Assembly: GCF_018119395.1 (NCBI RefSeq)
Contig: NZ_JAGPWD010000024.1
Coordinates: 1 to 64,000 of the forward strand
Direction of reading: 5' to 3'
From: Massilia sp. ZL223
Lineage (GTDB): Bacteria > Pseudomonadota > Gammaproteobacteria > Burkholderiales > Burkholderiaceae_D
Length of the DNA stretch: 64,000 nucleotides
The position numbers and the translations under genes are program-made. Positions within the stretch are counted from its first letter, which is position 1; each line of letters begins with the position of its first letter. The notes under the pieces were generated by a model. The model ran no database searches and was not told the DNA's origin. It saw only the letters and a program-made list of their open reading frames with translations. Positions 48,892 to 57,340 of this stretch are shown here, one piece after another.

Positions 48892-49626
48892 ATGAACAAG
48901 CGTTTGCCCCTTCTTCTCAGCCTGCTCGCCCTGATCCTGCTGGCGGCCTCGATCGCCTACTGGGTGCTGCAGCTGTACAAGCCCGAGCAGCGGCCGCTGG
49001 CCGCGGCCCCGGTCACGGCCCAGGCCGAACCAGGCCCGGACGCCGCCGCGACCCTGTTCGGCGGCCAGCCCTCGGTGGCGGCCATCTCGAATTTCCAGCT
49101 GACCGGCGTGGTATCGGCCGGTCCCAACAGCGCGGTCATCATCGTGGCCGACGGCGCGCCGCCGGTGGCGGTGCGCATCGGCCGCGAAATCGCGCCGGGC
49201 GTGGTGGTGCAGGAAGTGCATGCCAAGTACGTGATGCTGTCCGAGGGCGGCGTCATGAAGCGCGTGGAACTGGCGACCGACACCAGGCCGGCCGGCGGCG
49301 GCTCCGCGCCGCCACCGCCGCCTGTGCAGATGCCTGTGGCCGCCGCACCGGCGCCCGGTATCGAGCCGCAGACCGCGCCGGGCGTGGTCAGCGCCCCGCC
49401 GGCCATGCAGGCTGCACCGACGCCGGAGAATTACGCACGCGGCGCGGCGCCAGGGCAAGGCGTGGCGCAGCCGAATCAGGAGCCCCAGCCGGACCTGGGG
49501 GCGGCCCAGGGGCCGGATGCCGACCCGGGCGCGATACCGCCGCCGCCGCCGCCGAACCAGGTGCAGATGGCGCCGCCTACGCGGTCGGTCAATAGCCCGG
49601 TGGGGCAGAATTCGACGACGCAGTAA
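48892..49626 (+). CDS. gspC: type II secretion protein GspC
   Basis: 244 residues. One membrane helix (LLLSLLALILLAASIAYWVL) and the HR domain (FQLTGVVSAGPNSAVIIVAD, VQEVHAKYVMLSEGGVMKRV), which contacts GspD. In place of the PDZ domain there is a Pro/Ala/Gln-rich tail of about 100 residues. GspC closes the operon; in many systems it stands first or next to gspD. Confidence 0.85.
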   Translation: MNKRLPLLLSLLALILLAASIAYWVLQLYKPEQRPLAAAPVTAQAEPGPDAAATLFGGQPSVAAISNFQLTGVVSAGPNSAVIIVADGAPPVAVRIGREIAPGVVVQEVHAKYVMLSEGGVMKRVELATDTRPAGGGSAPPPPPVQMPVAAAPAPGIEPQTAPGVVSAPPAMQAAPTPENYARGAAPGQGVAQPNQEPQPDLGAAQGPDADPGAIPPPPPPNQVQMAPPTRSVNSPVGQNSTTQ

Positions 49627-49716
49627 TGGTAGGAGCGCTGCAAGCAGGCAAGACGTAAGATGTTTGTCAGGGCGCTTGAGCTGCGTGAGTCCTTTTCTAT
49701 GCCCGCACACTATGCG

Positions 49717-49746
49717 CCGTCGTTCCGGCCTTCGCCGGAACGACGG
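49717..49746. repeat. REP-like perfect hairpin
   Basis: CCGTCGTTCCGGC-CTTC-GCCGGAACGACGG, a perfect 13-bp stem of the same family as 30565-30673. It lies between the convergent gspC and the XRE-type gene and is likely used as their shared 3' structure. Confidence 0.75.
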
Positions 49747-49786
49747 TTTACGGCTAACGATGTAACTGGCTGGCGAGCACGAATCC

Positions 49787-50518
49787 TTATCGTCTTAATG
49801 CTGTAAACGCCGCCAATTCCCACGACCTGAACCCCACCAGCAGCGTAAACCCATCCCGCTCCTCCTGCGGCAGCCTGCGGTCGTTCTTGTGCAGCCTCGC
49901 CAGTTCCCCGGCCAGCTGCCCGATCTTCTGGGCGATCTCCTGTGCACTCGCGCTCGACAGCCGCGCCGGCAGGCACAGCAAGGTCTCGCCCGCGCCGTCG
50001 AAGCCGCCCGAAAAATAATCCGCCACGACATGCTCGCGGAAATAACGCTGCACCGGCCCGTCCGGCAGCCAGCGGAAGGCATTCGACACCCTGAGCGTGT
50101 AGCGGTTGAGCGGCTTCAATTCGATCACGCCCAGCCGGTCGAGTTCCGCGAGCAGCTTGATGCATTCCGGTTCGGTCAAGCGGTAGGTCTCGACGATCTG
50201 TTCCAGGCTCCAGTGGCCGAGGCAGCAGATCGCCACCAGCAGCAGGCGCGGATTGGCCACCAGCGAGGTTTCCTGCGGCAGGGTCAGCGCATCGGACTGC
50301 GGCCGTGCTTCCAGTGCGCCGCGCAGCACGTCCTCCATGGCGATGCCGGTGGCCTGGCAGATCTGCGCCAGGCGCGACAAGGCCATGTCCTTCTGCCCGA
50401 ACATGCGCTTGACGCTCGATTCGCTCACGCCGATCCGCTCGGCCAGCGTCTTGTAGGTGATGCCCGCCGCGCGCAGCTGGGCGCGCAGGACGTCGAGGAC
50501 CAGGTCGGGGGAGCTCAT
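49787..50518 (-). CDS. XRE-family helix-turn-helix regulator
   Basis: 243 residues. The start at 50518 begins right before the N-terminal HTH (about 18-70, TYKTLAERIGVSESSVKRMF, LAQICQATGIAMEDVL). The remaining 170 residues contain a second winged-helix-like part (LEQIVETYRLTEPECIKLLA, LDRLGVIELKPLNRYTLRVS) and may sense a ligand. Target genes unknown. Confidence 0.8.
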   Translation of the reverse strand: MSSPDLVLDVLRAQLRAAGITYKTLAERIGVSESSVKRMFGQKDMALSRLAQICQATGIAMEDVLRGALEARPQSDALTLPQETSLVANPRLLLVAICCLGHWSLEQIVETYRLTEPECIKLLAELDRLGVIELKPLNRYTLRVSNAFRWLPDGPVQRYFREHVVADYFSGGFDGAGETLLCLPARLSSASAQEIAQKIGQLAGELARLHKNDRRLPQEERDGFTLLVGFRSWELAAFTALRR

Positions 50519-50628
50519 GGAAGAAGGTGATGGTTGCTCATGCGCCGACTGTACAGGCGAAGCGTGCCGCGGGCAAGACGCCGCCGGAGCTGGCTGCCGG
50601 CTTGCGCTAAGATGCGGGCTCCGCCGCC

Positions 50629-51189
50629 ATGAACGCTGCCATGCATCCCCGTCGCTGCCGTACCCTGTCCCTGTTGATTCCGATGGCGCTCGTCTTGCTG
50701 GCCGCCCACCTGCTGCCGGCGGACGCGATCGGCCGTTTCCCCTTCCTGGGACGGATCGCCGGCAGTGTCGGCGCCTGGTTTCCCTACATGGGCGAATACG
50801 CAGCCGCGTCGGCATGGCCCCAGCTGAGCTACGCGATGCTGGCCCTGTCCCTGCCGCTGTCCCTGCCTGCCGGGCTGTCCTATGCCTACTGGCACCTGCA
50901 GGTCGCCGATCTCGATCGCGGCCGCACATCCTTCAACTTCCTGGCATGGGGCTGGACCGCGCTGCTGTTCATGGCTTTTCCCCTGGTGCTGCCGGGACCG
51001 GACTTCGAGGGACGCAGCGCCCTGGGCGACTGGATGTTCACGCAGACGCGCACGGGGCTGGGTATCTTGTGCTGCATGCTGGTCGCGGTGGAAGCCCTGC
51101 TGGTGATGGTCTTGCTGGGCTGGTGGCGCGCGCTGCGCACCCGCCATCAGGTCCGGACCGGGCGTCCGCGCAATGCCGGGGGTGAATAG
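50629..51189 (+). CDS. four-helix inner-membrane protein, unrecognised
   Basis: 186 residues with about four hydrophobic helices (LSLLIPMALVLLAAHLLPAD, YAMLALSLPLSLPAGLSYAY, AWGWTALLFMAFPLVLPG, LGILCCMLVAVEALLVMVLL) and a basic C-terminus. No family recognised. It is divergent from the XRE gene (110 bp apart) and could be its target. Confidence 0.6.
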   Translation: MNAAMHPRRCRTLSLLIPMALVLLAAHLLPADAIGRFPFLGRIAGSVGAWFPYMGEYAAASAWPQLSYAMLALSLPLSLPAGLSYAYWHLQVADLDRGRTSFNFLAWGWTALLFMAFPLVLPGPDFEGRSALGDWMFTQTRTGLGILCCMLVAVEALLVMVLLGWWRALRTRHQVRTGRPRNAGGE

Positions 51190-51203
51190 GCCGGCGGCCG
51201 GCC

Positions 51204-51232
51204 CAAAAAAAGCGGGCACACGTGGCGCCCGC
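51204..51232 (-). terminator. intrinsic terminator of the hslVU transcript
   Basis: On the minus strand GCGGGC...GCCCGC is followed by seven Ts. It ends the transcript of hslV-hslU and the 67-residue gene. Confidence 0.85.
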
Positions 51233-51265
51233 AAGAGGAGACTCGGTTGTGCCGCAGGACGCTGC

Positions 51266-51469
51266 TTATTCGTCCTCGTCCGCGACCAGTTTGACTTTCT
51301 TGAGGGCCCGCTTGGCCTCCTGCCGCTCGCTCGAGAGCGGCTTGGCGTGCGGTCCGGCCGCACGCGCCTTGGCCAGGGCCGCGATCGGATTGCGCGGCTT
51401 GCCGAAGTTCTGCGAGGGTTCGACCCGCAGGCGCATCTTTTGCCGGGTCGCCAGTGCCTTGTTCGCCAT
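51266..51469 (-). CDS. small basic protein downstream of hslU
   Basis: 67 residues, rich in Lys, Arg and Ala (LATRQKMRLRVEPSQNFGK, RQEAKRALKKVKL) with an acidic end (ADEDE). No membrane part. It starts 17 bp after hslU and shares its terminator, so it is probably heat-shock co-expressed. No function recognised. Confidence 0.6.
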   Translation of the reverse strand: MANKALATRQKMRLRVEPSQNFGKPRNPIAALAKARAAGPHAKPLSSERQEAKRALKKVKLVADEDE

Positions 51470-51486
51470 GCGGGCCTCCTAAGGGA

Positions 51487-52824
51487 TTACAACACGTAGC
51501 GCGACAGGTCTTCGTTAACCGCGAGCTTGTCGAGCCGTTCGTTGACGTAGGCCGCATCGATGCGCACCACCTGGTCTTTCTCAAGGCCGGCGCTGAACGA
51601 GATTTCTTCGAGCAGCTTTTCCATCACCGTGTACAGGCGGCGCGCGCCGATGTTCTCGGTGCGCTCGTTGACCGAGAACGCGATCTCGGCCAGGCGGTGG
51701 ATGCCTTCGTCCAGGAACTCGACCTTCACGCCCTCGGTCGCCAGCAGGGCTTCGTACTGCTTGGTCAGGCTGGCGTCGGTCGAGGTCAGGATGCTCTTGA
51801 AGTCCTCGATCGACAGCGACTCCAGCTCGACGCGGATCGGGAAGCGGCCCTGCAGCTCCGGAATCAGGTCCGAGGGCTTGGACAGGTGGAAGGCGCCCGA
51901 AGCGATGAACAGGATGTGGTCGGTGCGGATCATGCCGTACTTGGTGTTCACCGTGGTGCCCTCGACCAGCGGCAGCAGGTCGCGCTGCACGCCGGCGCGC
52001 GAGACGTCGGCGCCGCCGTGCTCGGAACGGGTGGCGATCTTGTCGATCTCGTCCAGGAACACGATGCCGTTCTGCTCGACGTTGGCGATCGCCTTCTGCT
52101 TCAGCTCGTCCTCGTTGACCAGCTTGGCGGCTTCCTCCTCGACCAGCAGCTTCATCGCTTCCTTGATCTTCATCTTGCGCGCCTTCTTGCGCGCGTTGCC
52201 GACGCCGGCGAACATCGACTTGATCTGCTCGGTCATTTCTTCCATGCCGGGCGGCGCCATGATTTCCATCTGCGGCATGGCGTCGGCCACTTCGATCTCG
52301 ATCTCGCGGTCGTCCAGCGAACCTTCGCGCAGGCGCTTGCGGAAGGTCTGGCGGGTGGCGTCGCCTTCCTTGCTGTCGTCGGTGTGGTTGACGTTGAAGC
52401 CGAAGTCGCGCGCCGGCGGCACCAGGATGTCGATGATGCGGTCTTCGGCCGCGTCCTCGGCGCGCTGGCGCACCTTTTTCTGCTCGCTGGCGCGGGTCTG
52501 CTTGACGCCGATGTCGATCAGGTCGCGGATGATGGTGTCGACGTCGCGGCCGACGTAGCCGACCTCGGTGAACTTGGTCGCCTCGATCTTGATGAAGGGC
52601 GCGTCGGCCAGCTTGGCCAGGCGGCGCGCGATCTCGGTCTTGCCGACGCCGGTCGGGCCGATCATGAGGATGTTCTTCGGCGTGATCTCGTGGCGCAGCG
52701 GTTCCTCGACCTGCTGGCGGCGCCAGCGGTTGCGCAGTGCGATCGCGACCGCGCGCTTGGCCTTGCCCTGGCCGACCACATGCTTGTCCAGTTCGGAGAC
52801 GATTTCGGGTGGGGTCATGTTCAT
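51487..52824 (-). CDS. hslU: HslU unfoldase ATPase of the HslVU protease
   Basis: 445 residues. Start [19 protein letters not shown] chosen by homology; an ATG at 52835 would add MAAT. Walker [10 protein letters not shown], Walker [12 protein letters not shown], the pore-loop GYVGRD, a coiled I-domain ([16 protein letters not shown]), and the C-terminal DLSRYVL that inserts into HslV. Lies 14 bp behind hslV. Confidence 0.96.
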   Translation of the reverse strand: MNMTPPEIVSELDKHVVGQGKAKRAVAIALRNRWRRQQVEEPLRHEITPKNILMIGPTGVGKTEIARRLAKLADAPFIKIEATKFTEVGYVGRDVDTIIRDLIDIGVKQTRASEQKKVRQRAEDAAEDRIIDILVPPARDFGFNVNHTDDSKEGDATRQTFRKRLREGSLDDREIEIEVADAMPQMEIMAPPGMEEMTEQIKSMFAGVGNARKKARKMKIKEAMKLLVEEEAAKLVNEDELKQKAIANVEQNGIVFLDEIDKIATRSEHGGADVSRAGVQRDLLPLVEGTTVNTKYGMIRTDHILFIASGAFHLSKPSDLIPELQGRFPIRVELESLSIEDFKSILTSTDASLTKQYEALLATEGVKVEFLDEGIHRLAEIAFSVNERTENIGARRLYTVMEKLLEEISFSAGLEKDQVVRIDAAYVNERLDKLAVNEDLSRYVL

Positions 52825-52838
52825 GGTGGCGGCCATTC

Positions 52839-53375
52839 TCAATCCAGGGTTTCGATGATGTGGGACAGGTTCGTATAGATGCACAGTTCGCCCGCGATGG
52901 TCAGGGCTTTCTTGACCACTTCGGCGGGCGGCAGGTCGGTGTTCTCGTACAGGGCCTTGGCCGCGGACTGGGCGTACACGCCGCCCGAGCCGATCGCGCC
53001 GATGCCGTCTTCCGGCTCCAGCACGTCGCCGTTGCCGGTGATGATCAGGGTCGACTCCTTGTCGGCCACCAGCAGCATCGCTTCCAGGCGGCGCAGCACG
53101 CGGTCGGTGCGCCAGTCCTTGGCCAGTTCGACCGAGGCGCGCAGCAGATTGCCCTGGTGTTTCTCGAGCTTGGCTTCGAAGCGGTCGAGCAGGGTGAAGG
53201 CATCGGCGGTGCCGCCGGCGAAGCCGCACAGGACCTTGCCCTGGTACAGCTTGCGTACCTTGCGGGCCGAGCCCTTCATGACGACGTTGCCGAGCGTGAC
53301 CTGGCCATCGCCGCCCAGCGCGACCTGGCTGCCGCGCCTGACACTGACGATGGTGGTGCCGTGAAATTGTTCCAT
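52839..53375 (-). CDS. hslV: HslV proteasome-like peptidase
   Basis: 178 residues. The propeptide MEQFHG is removed to expose catalytic Thr (TTIVSVRR). [29 protein letters not shown] and [15 protein letters not shown] are typical. With HslU forms the bacterial proteasome homologue. Confidence 0.96.
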   Translation of the reverse strand: MEQFHGTTIVSVRRGSQVALGGDGQVTLGNVVMKGSARKVRKLYQGKVLCGFAGGTADAFTLLDRFEAKLEKHQGNLLRASVELAKDWRTDRVLRRLEAMLLVADKESTLIITGNGDVLEPEDGIGAIGSGGVYAQSAAKALYENTDLPPAEVVKKALTIAGELCIYTNLSHIIETLD

Positions 53376-53532
53376 GTTTGACCTCGTGGTTGTCTAGCAA
53401 GCCGCAGGTGGGGGCCGTGCATTGAATTGCAAGATGAGCTCGACATTAATCTCGCGAACCTGTTTGGAACGCTGGTTTCGGCATTGCCGGAAGACGCACC
53501 TGGGCGTCTGCACGACACTGATCTTAAATGAG

Positions 53533-53637
53533 CTATAGAAGATACATTATAAATGATAAAGTATCCTCTATAGACCATTGAATGTTATCTTGAGATTCAT
53601 AGAGAATACCTTATTTGCTATAATGCCTTATCTATGA
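53533..53637 (+). promoter_or_regulatory. promoter and palindromic operators of the hipBA-like module
   Basis: Upstream palindrome: CTATAGAAGATAC (53533-53545) faces GTATCCTCTATAG (53561-53573) with one mismatch. Second inverted repeat: TCATAGA (53597-53603) and TCTATGA (53631-53637). The -35 TTCATA (53596-53601) and -10 TATAAT (53619-53624) with 17-bp spacing lie inside the second repeat. This is the layout of an autorepressed toxin-antitoxin promoter. The area is clearly AT-richer than its neighbours. Confidence 0.7.
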
Positions 53638-53651
53638 ACGCGTGAAATCCT

Positions 53652-53987
53652 ATGCCAAAGCGTATTCTGACTGCTGAAATGTGGCCTACCCTGGTGCAGG
53701 AACGCCTTGCCATGTGGGGAAAGTGCATCCATGCGCAACGCTTGCAGCAACGCATTACAGCCGCCGACCTCTGCACGCGTCTGGGCGTGTCGAGGACAAC
53801 GCTGCGCCGCCTGGAGCAGGGCGACCCGAGCGCGGGTGTGGGCGCCTACCTGAGCGCTCTGCTGACCCTGGGTGTGGCCGACCAGGCGATTCCGCCCCTG
53901 GTCCCGGAGCTGTGGCAGCGCAGCCAGGGACAGCGCGTCAAGCTGAGCAAGCACGAAAAGGGCGAGGACGATGCAGAGTATTTCTAA
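53652..53987 (+). CDS. HipB-like XRE antitoxin/repressor
   Basis: 111 residues with one HTH domain (about 24-75, RLQQRITAADLCTRLGVSRT, TLRRLEQGDPSAGVGAYLSA). The tail is charged (LSKHEKGEDDAEYF). It overlaps the HipA-like gene by 17 bp. By analogy with E. coli HipB it binds both toxin and the operators just upstream. Confidence 0.8.
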   Translation: MPKRILTAEMWPTLVQERLAMWGKCIHAQRLQQRITAADLCTRLGVSRTTLRRLEQGDPSAGVGAYLSALLTLGVADQAIPPLVPELWQRSQGQRVKLSKHEKGEDDAEYF

Positions 53988-55230
53988 GCCGCTCTATGTC
54001 TATCTCCAGCGTCCCGATACGGGCGAATGGGTCACGGTCGGCAGGTACAAGGCGGACAGGCCGGAAGAAGGCTTGTTCAAGTACGCTCCCTCGTATGCCG
54101 AGGCCGGCCTGGCGTGGACGATCGATCCGGTCAATCTTCCCTTCCTGCCTGGGCAGGATTTTGCCGCCACGCGCTACCGCGGCTTGCACGATGTGCTGCG
54201 CGACGCTTGCCCGGATGCCTGGGGACAAGCCTTGCTGCGCCGCGAGTACAACCTGCCCGGGAATGCGCCCCCCTTGCAGTATTTGCTGAGAGCCAGCAAT
54301 CTCGATCGCTGGGGCGCGCTTGCCGTGGGAACCAGCGTGAAGTTTCCCGGCACGAAGCTCGACAGTCCGACCTTGCCCAAGCTCGACCAGGTGGTGGTGG
54401 AGCTGGTCGCCCTGGCGGAGCGCAGACCCGCAGTGCGCACGGCGCTGCGCGCCCGCCTGGTGCAGACCGCCAGCGTCGGCGGCGCCCGGCCGAAAGCGAC
54501 CGTCCAGGGAGACGAGGGACAGTACTGGCTGGTCAAGCCCGAGATTGCGACGGACGTCGACGATATTCCGCGGCTCGAGCATGCCGGCCAGCGGTGGGGT
54601 GCGGAAAGCGGCCTGCGTTTCGCGCCCACCGTTTTCCACCCGTCGGCCGGGGGACGCAGTGCGCTGCGCGTCCTGCGCTTCGACCGGAGCGGACGGCAGC
54701 GCCATATGTGCGTCAGCGCGGCGTCGCTGCTCCAGGCCGAATATCCGGACGATCTCAGGCAAACAGAGCGCTGGAGCTATCCGCGCCTTGCCGAGGAATT
54801 GAAACGGATCGGTGCGCCGCCGGAAGACCGTCTCGAACTGTTTGGACGCATGGTGTTCAATGCGGTCTGCGGCAACGACGATGACCACGTTCGAAACCAT
54901 GCCGTCGTCTACCACGCGCAGGAACGGCGCTGGCGCCTCGCGCCGGCCTTCGATGTGGTTCCCAATCCGGTCGAGACGCCGAAGCGCCTGCACATGCAGC
55001 TTTCCCTGGGGCGTTTCGACATCTCGCGTGAAGCGGTGCTGGCCGATGCCCACCGCTTCGGATTACTCAACCAGGTGGATGCATCCGACTACCTTGAGAA
55101 GCTGCTCCAGCGGATCGAGGCGGGATTCGATCTTGTTCAGCCTTTGCTCGACGAGAAGTGGCAGGGCGAAATGGCCGAGCGTCTTCGAACTAACCTGGAG
55201 CTCCTGAGAATCGAAGCCGCAGGGCATTGA
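53971..55230 (+). CDS. HipA-like serine/threonine kinase toxin
   Basis: 419 residues, close to E. coli HipA (440). The P-loop with autophosphorylated Ser is SVGGARPK (168-175). The catalytic loop is Asp304-x-His306-xx-Asn309 in GNDDDHVRNH. The metal-binding Asp328 lies in LAPAFDV. All kinase residues are therefore intact. HipA proteins phosphorylate tRNA synthetases or other targets and cause growth arrest; the target here is unknown. Shares the hipB promoter. Confidence 0.85.
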   Translation: MQSISKPLYVYLQRPDTGEWVTVGRYKADRPEEGLFKYAPSYAEAGLAWTIDPVNLPFLPGQDFAATRYRGLHDVLRDACPDAWGQALLRREYNLPGNAPPLQYLLRASNLDRWGALAVGTSVKFPGTKLDSPTLPKLDQVVVELVALAERRPAVRTALRARLVQTASVGGARPKATVQGDEGQYWLVKPEIATDVDDIPRLEHAGQRWGAESGLRFAPTVFHPSAGGRSALRVLRFDRSGRQRHMCVSAASLLQAEYPDDLRQTERWSYPRLAEELKRIGAPPEDRLELFGRMVFNAVCGNDDDHVRNHAVVYHAQERRWRLAPAFDVVPNPVETPKRLHMQLSLGRFDISREAVLADAHRFGLLNQVDASDYLEKLLQRIEAGFDLVQPLLDEKWQGEMAERLRTNLELLRIEAAGH

Positions 55231-55238
55231 GCGGCTTC
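55213..55238. terminator. hairpin spanning two convergent stop codons
   Basis: GAAGCCGC/GCGGCTTC, a perfect 8-bp stem, includes the hipA stop and the first bases of the STAS gene stop. It lacks a U-tract; it may act as a bidirectional 3' structure. Confidence 0.4.
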
Positions 55239-56505
55239 AATAGCGGTGCGGGTAGAGCTTGAGGCCTGCTTCGGCGCCGAGCAGGCGCAGCAGGGTGGCG
55301 ACGAGGTGGTTCAGTTCGCGCAGCTCGACCCGCTTGCCGGCCTCGAGGTGGACGCGCAGGCGCGCCTGCAGGGCGCTGGCGCAGGCGTAGTCCATGCGCG
55401 CCAGGCGCGAGCAGTCCAGCACCAGGGTGTCGCGCCCGGCCGCATAGGCGTCGATGGCCTCGAACAGGGGCAGGGCTTCGCCGGCCAGCACCGCCGGCAG
55501 CATGTAGCGGTCGCCGCCGGCCGCCGCGGGCGCGGCGGTGGACACATGCTGCGGCGCTTCGAAGGAGGGCGGCGACACCTCGAAGGTGACGCAATAGTCC
55601 ATCGCCGCTTCTTCGAAATCCTTCTCGCGATGGGTCAGGAGCAGCAGTTCGAGCAGCAGCAGCCAGGGCGCCTGGCTGGCCTCGCGCGCGCCGATGGCCA
55701 GCATCGGGCGCAGCACCGCCAGCAGCGTGTCGGCGCCGGCCAGCACCAGTTCGCGCCCGCCGGCGCGCAGGGACTGCAGCGCCGCCAGCAGGCGCGCGCA
55801 GCCCTCTTCATCGGCGCTGCGCAGCGCGCCGAAGTCGAGCCGCACCAGCGGCGCCTTGCTTGCCAGCAGGCGCGCCAGGCGCGGCGCCACGCTGGCGTCC
55901 AGCACCGCGCAGAAGGCTTCGGCGGCGGCCACGGCCGGGGCTGGCCCTCCCGATCCTCCCGCATCCGGCGCCGGCAGCAGCGGCTGCCAGGCGGGTGGCG
56001 AGGTCTCGAAGTGGCTGGCATAGTCGATCGCGACGCTCTCGAAATCCTGTTCGCGGCCGGTGGCCTGGTAGAGGTCGAACAGCATCCACCACGGCAGGCG
56101 CTCGTGGCGGCCCAGGCTCGCCAGGCTGTCGCGCAGCAGCTGTTCGGCCAGCACGGCCTGGCCGTTGGCGTACAGGATGGCGCTTTCCTCGACCGCCGGG
56201 GCGGTGGCGGGCAGGGCGGCCGGTTCCGGTACTTCCTCCGGTTCAGGGGGCGCAACCGGGATGGCGGCGGCCGGACGGCGCGCGCCGCTGCCCCAGTCGG
56301 GCTCGTCGTTGAAGATGCTGGAGGTCATTTCCAGCTCGATCTCGTCGATCTTGGCGGCGGTGGCGCGTGCTATTTCGCGCTGGCGCTCGCGCTCGGCCTC
56401 GGTGTCCAGGCGCGACGGCTCGCCGGCGCGCAGCCGGGTCTCGGGCATCAGGAGGCCTGCGCCCGCGTCGTCGTTCTTTCTCTTGAGGAAGGAGAAAAGC
56501 CCCAT
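55237..56505 (-). CDS. protein with two STAS-like domains
   Basis: 422 residues from ATG at 56505 (GTG at 56511 also possible). The N-terminus MGLFSFLKRKNDDAG is conserved-looking. A charged helix (EAERERQREIARATAAKIDE) and a Pro/Ala linker precede two related units, each made of a short helical part (LPWWMLFDLYQATGREQDFE; LLLELLLLTHREKDFEEAAM) and a STAS-like fold (PLVRLDFGALRSADEEGCAR; TLVLDCSRLARMDYACASAL). Likely cytoplasmic, involved in signalling or partner switching; a phosphorylatable Ser is not obvious. Confidence 0.7.
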   Translation of the reverse strand: MGLFSFLKRKNDDAGAGLLMPETRLRAGEPSRLDTEAERERQREIARATAAKIDEIELEMTSSIFNDEPDWGSGARRPAAAIPVAPPEPEEVPEPAALPATAPAVEESAILYANGQAVLAEQLLRDSLASLGRHERLPWWMLFDLYQATGREQDFESVAIDYASHFETSPPAWQPLLPAPDAGGSGGPAPAVAAAEAFCAVLDASVAPRLARLLASKAPLVRLDFGALRSADEEGCARLLAALQSLRAGGRELVLAGADTLLAVLRPMLAIGAREASQAPWLLLLELLLLTHREKDFEEAAMDYCVTFEVSPPSFEAPQHVSTAAPAAAGGDRYMLPAVLAGEALPLFEAIDAYAAGRDTLVLDCSRLARMDYACASALQARLRVHLEAGKRVELRELNHLVATLLRLLGAEAGLKLYPHRY

Positions 56506-56648
56506 GCTCACCGTTGTCCTTCAGCCAGCCCGTCCGTGCAAAACGGTAGCACGGTCCGGGCGCCAGCGTGCTGCGCACACGCGGCGGCTGGTAGTGTATC
56601 CGATGGGAAATAAAAAGTATGCACGGATGGTAAGTGAGCCGTGCAAAC

Positions 56649-56683
56649 AAAAAAAGCATGCGGGGTGAAGCGCATGCTTTTTT
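56649..56683. terminator. intrinsic terminator after dksA
   Basis: GCATGCG-GGGTGAAG-CGCATGC with a run of seven As before and six Ts after, a strong terminator in both directions. It lies 19 bp behind the dksA stop. Confidence 0.9.
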
Positions 56684-56701
56684 CGTGGAGTGGCAAGCGT
56701 G

Positions 56702-57151
56702 TCAGTCGCCGTAGAGCTTCTGCTTGAGCTCGCGGCGCTGCTGGGCTTCCAGCGACAGGGTAGCGGTCGGACGGGCGATCAGGCGCGGGATGCCGATCGG
56801 CTCGCCGGTTTCTTCGCACCAGCCGTACTCGCCGGCCTCGATGGCCTGCAGCGACTGCTGGACCTTCTTGAGCAGCTTGCGCTCGCGGTCGCGGGTGCGC
56901 AGTTCCAGGGCGTGTTCTTCCTCGATGGTCGCCCGGTCGGCCGGGTCCGGCACCAGCACGGTTTCGCGCAGGTGTTCGGTGGTCTCTCCGGCGTTTTTCA
57001 GCAGTTCCTTCTCGAGCTCCTGCAGGCGGTTCTTGAAGAAGGCCAGCTGGGCCGGATTCATGTAGTCGTCGTCGCTCATCGCCCGAATCTCTTCTTCCGT
57101 CAGGAGGCGTTCTTCGGGTTGGGCGGTATTCGGTTTCGTTGTTTTAGTCAT
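56702..57151 (-). CDS. dksA: RNA polymerase-binding factor DksA, single-cysteine form
   Basis: 149 residues. Coiled-coil tip DPADRA (69-74) that enters the RNAP secondary channel is intact. Of the four zinc cysteines only Cys112 remains (YGWCEETGEPIG, then TLSLEAQQRREL), so zinc is not needed for folding; this form is usual in betaproteobacteria as far as I recall. Works with ppGpp in the stringent response. 189 bp behind the COG0523 gene. Confidence 0.93.
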   Translation of the reverse strand: MTKTTKPNTAQPEERLLTEEEIRAMSDDDYMNPAQLAFFKNRLQELEKELLKNAGETTEHLRETVLVPDPADRATIEEEHALELRTRDRERKLLKKVQQSLQAIEAGEYGWCEETGEPIGIPRLIARPTATLSLEAQQRRELKQKLYGD

Positions 57152-57340
57152 GATGCCTTCGATACGACAGAGGTTTCATTGTATCAGCTTGCTCAGCCGT
57201 GACACCCGTTGCGGCTGGAGTGCGCGGGGGAGCAGCTGCCTTGATGGCGTCGGGGCGCCATCCCTTCTCTCCGGGGTGCCCTTCACACTGTCGAGGCAGG
57301 GTTCAGACAGGCCCGGGCATGCCAGTAAAACTGATGTAGT

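Noticed and set aside
53376-53532. Heat-shock promoter of hslV
   Set aside because: Expected by biology, but no convincing sigma-32 -35/-10 pair could be placed on the minus strand by eye.
56702-57151. dksA as a decaying gene because of missing zinc cysteines
   Set aside because: The frame is intact, the coiled-coil tip and RNAP-binding residues are kept, and the single-Cys pattern is the usual one in related betaproteobacteria.
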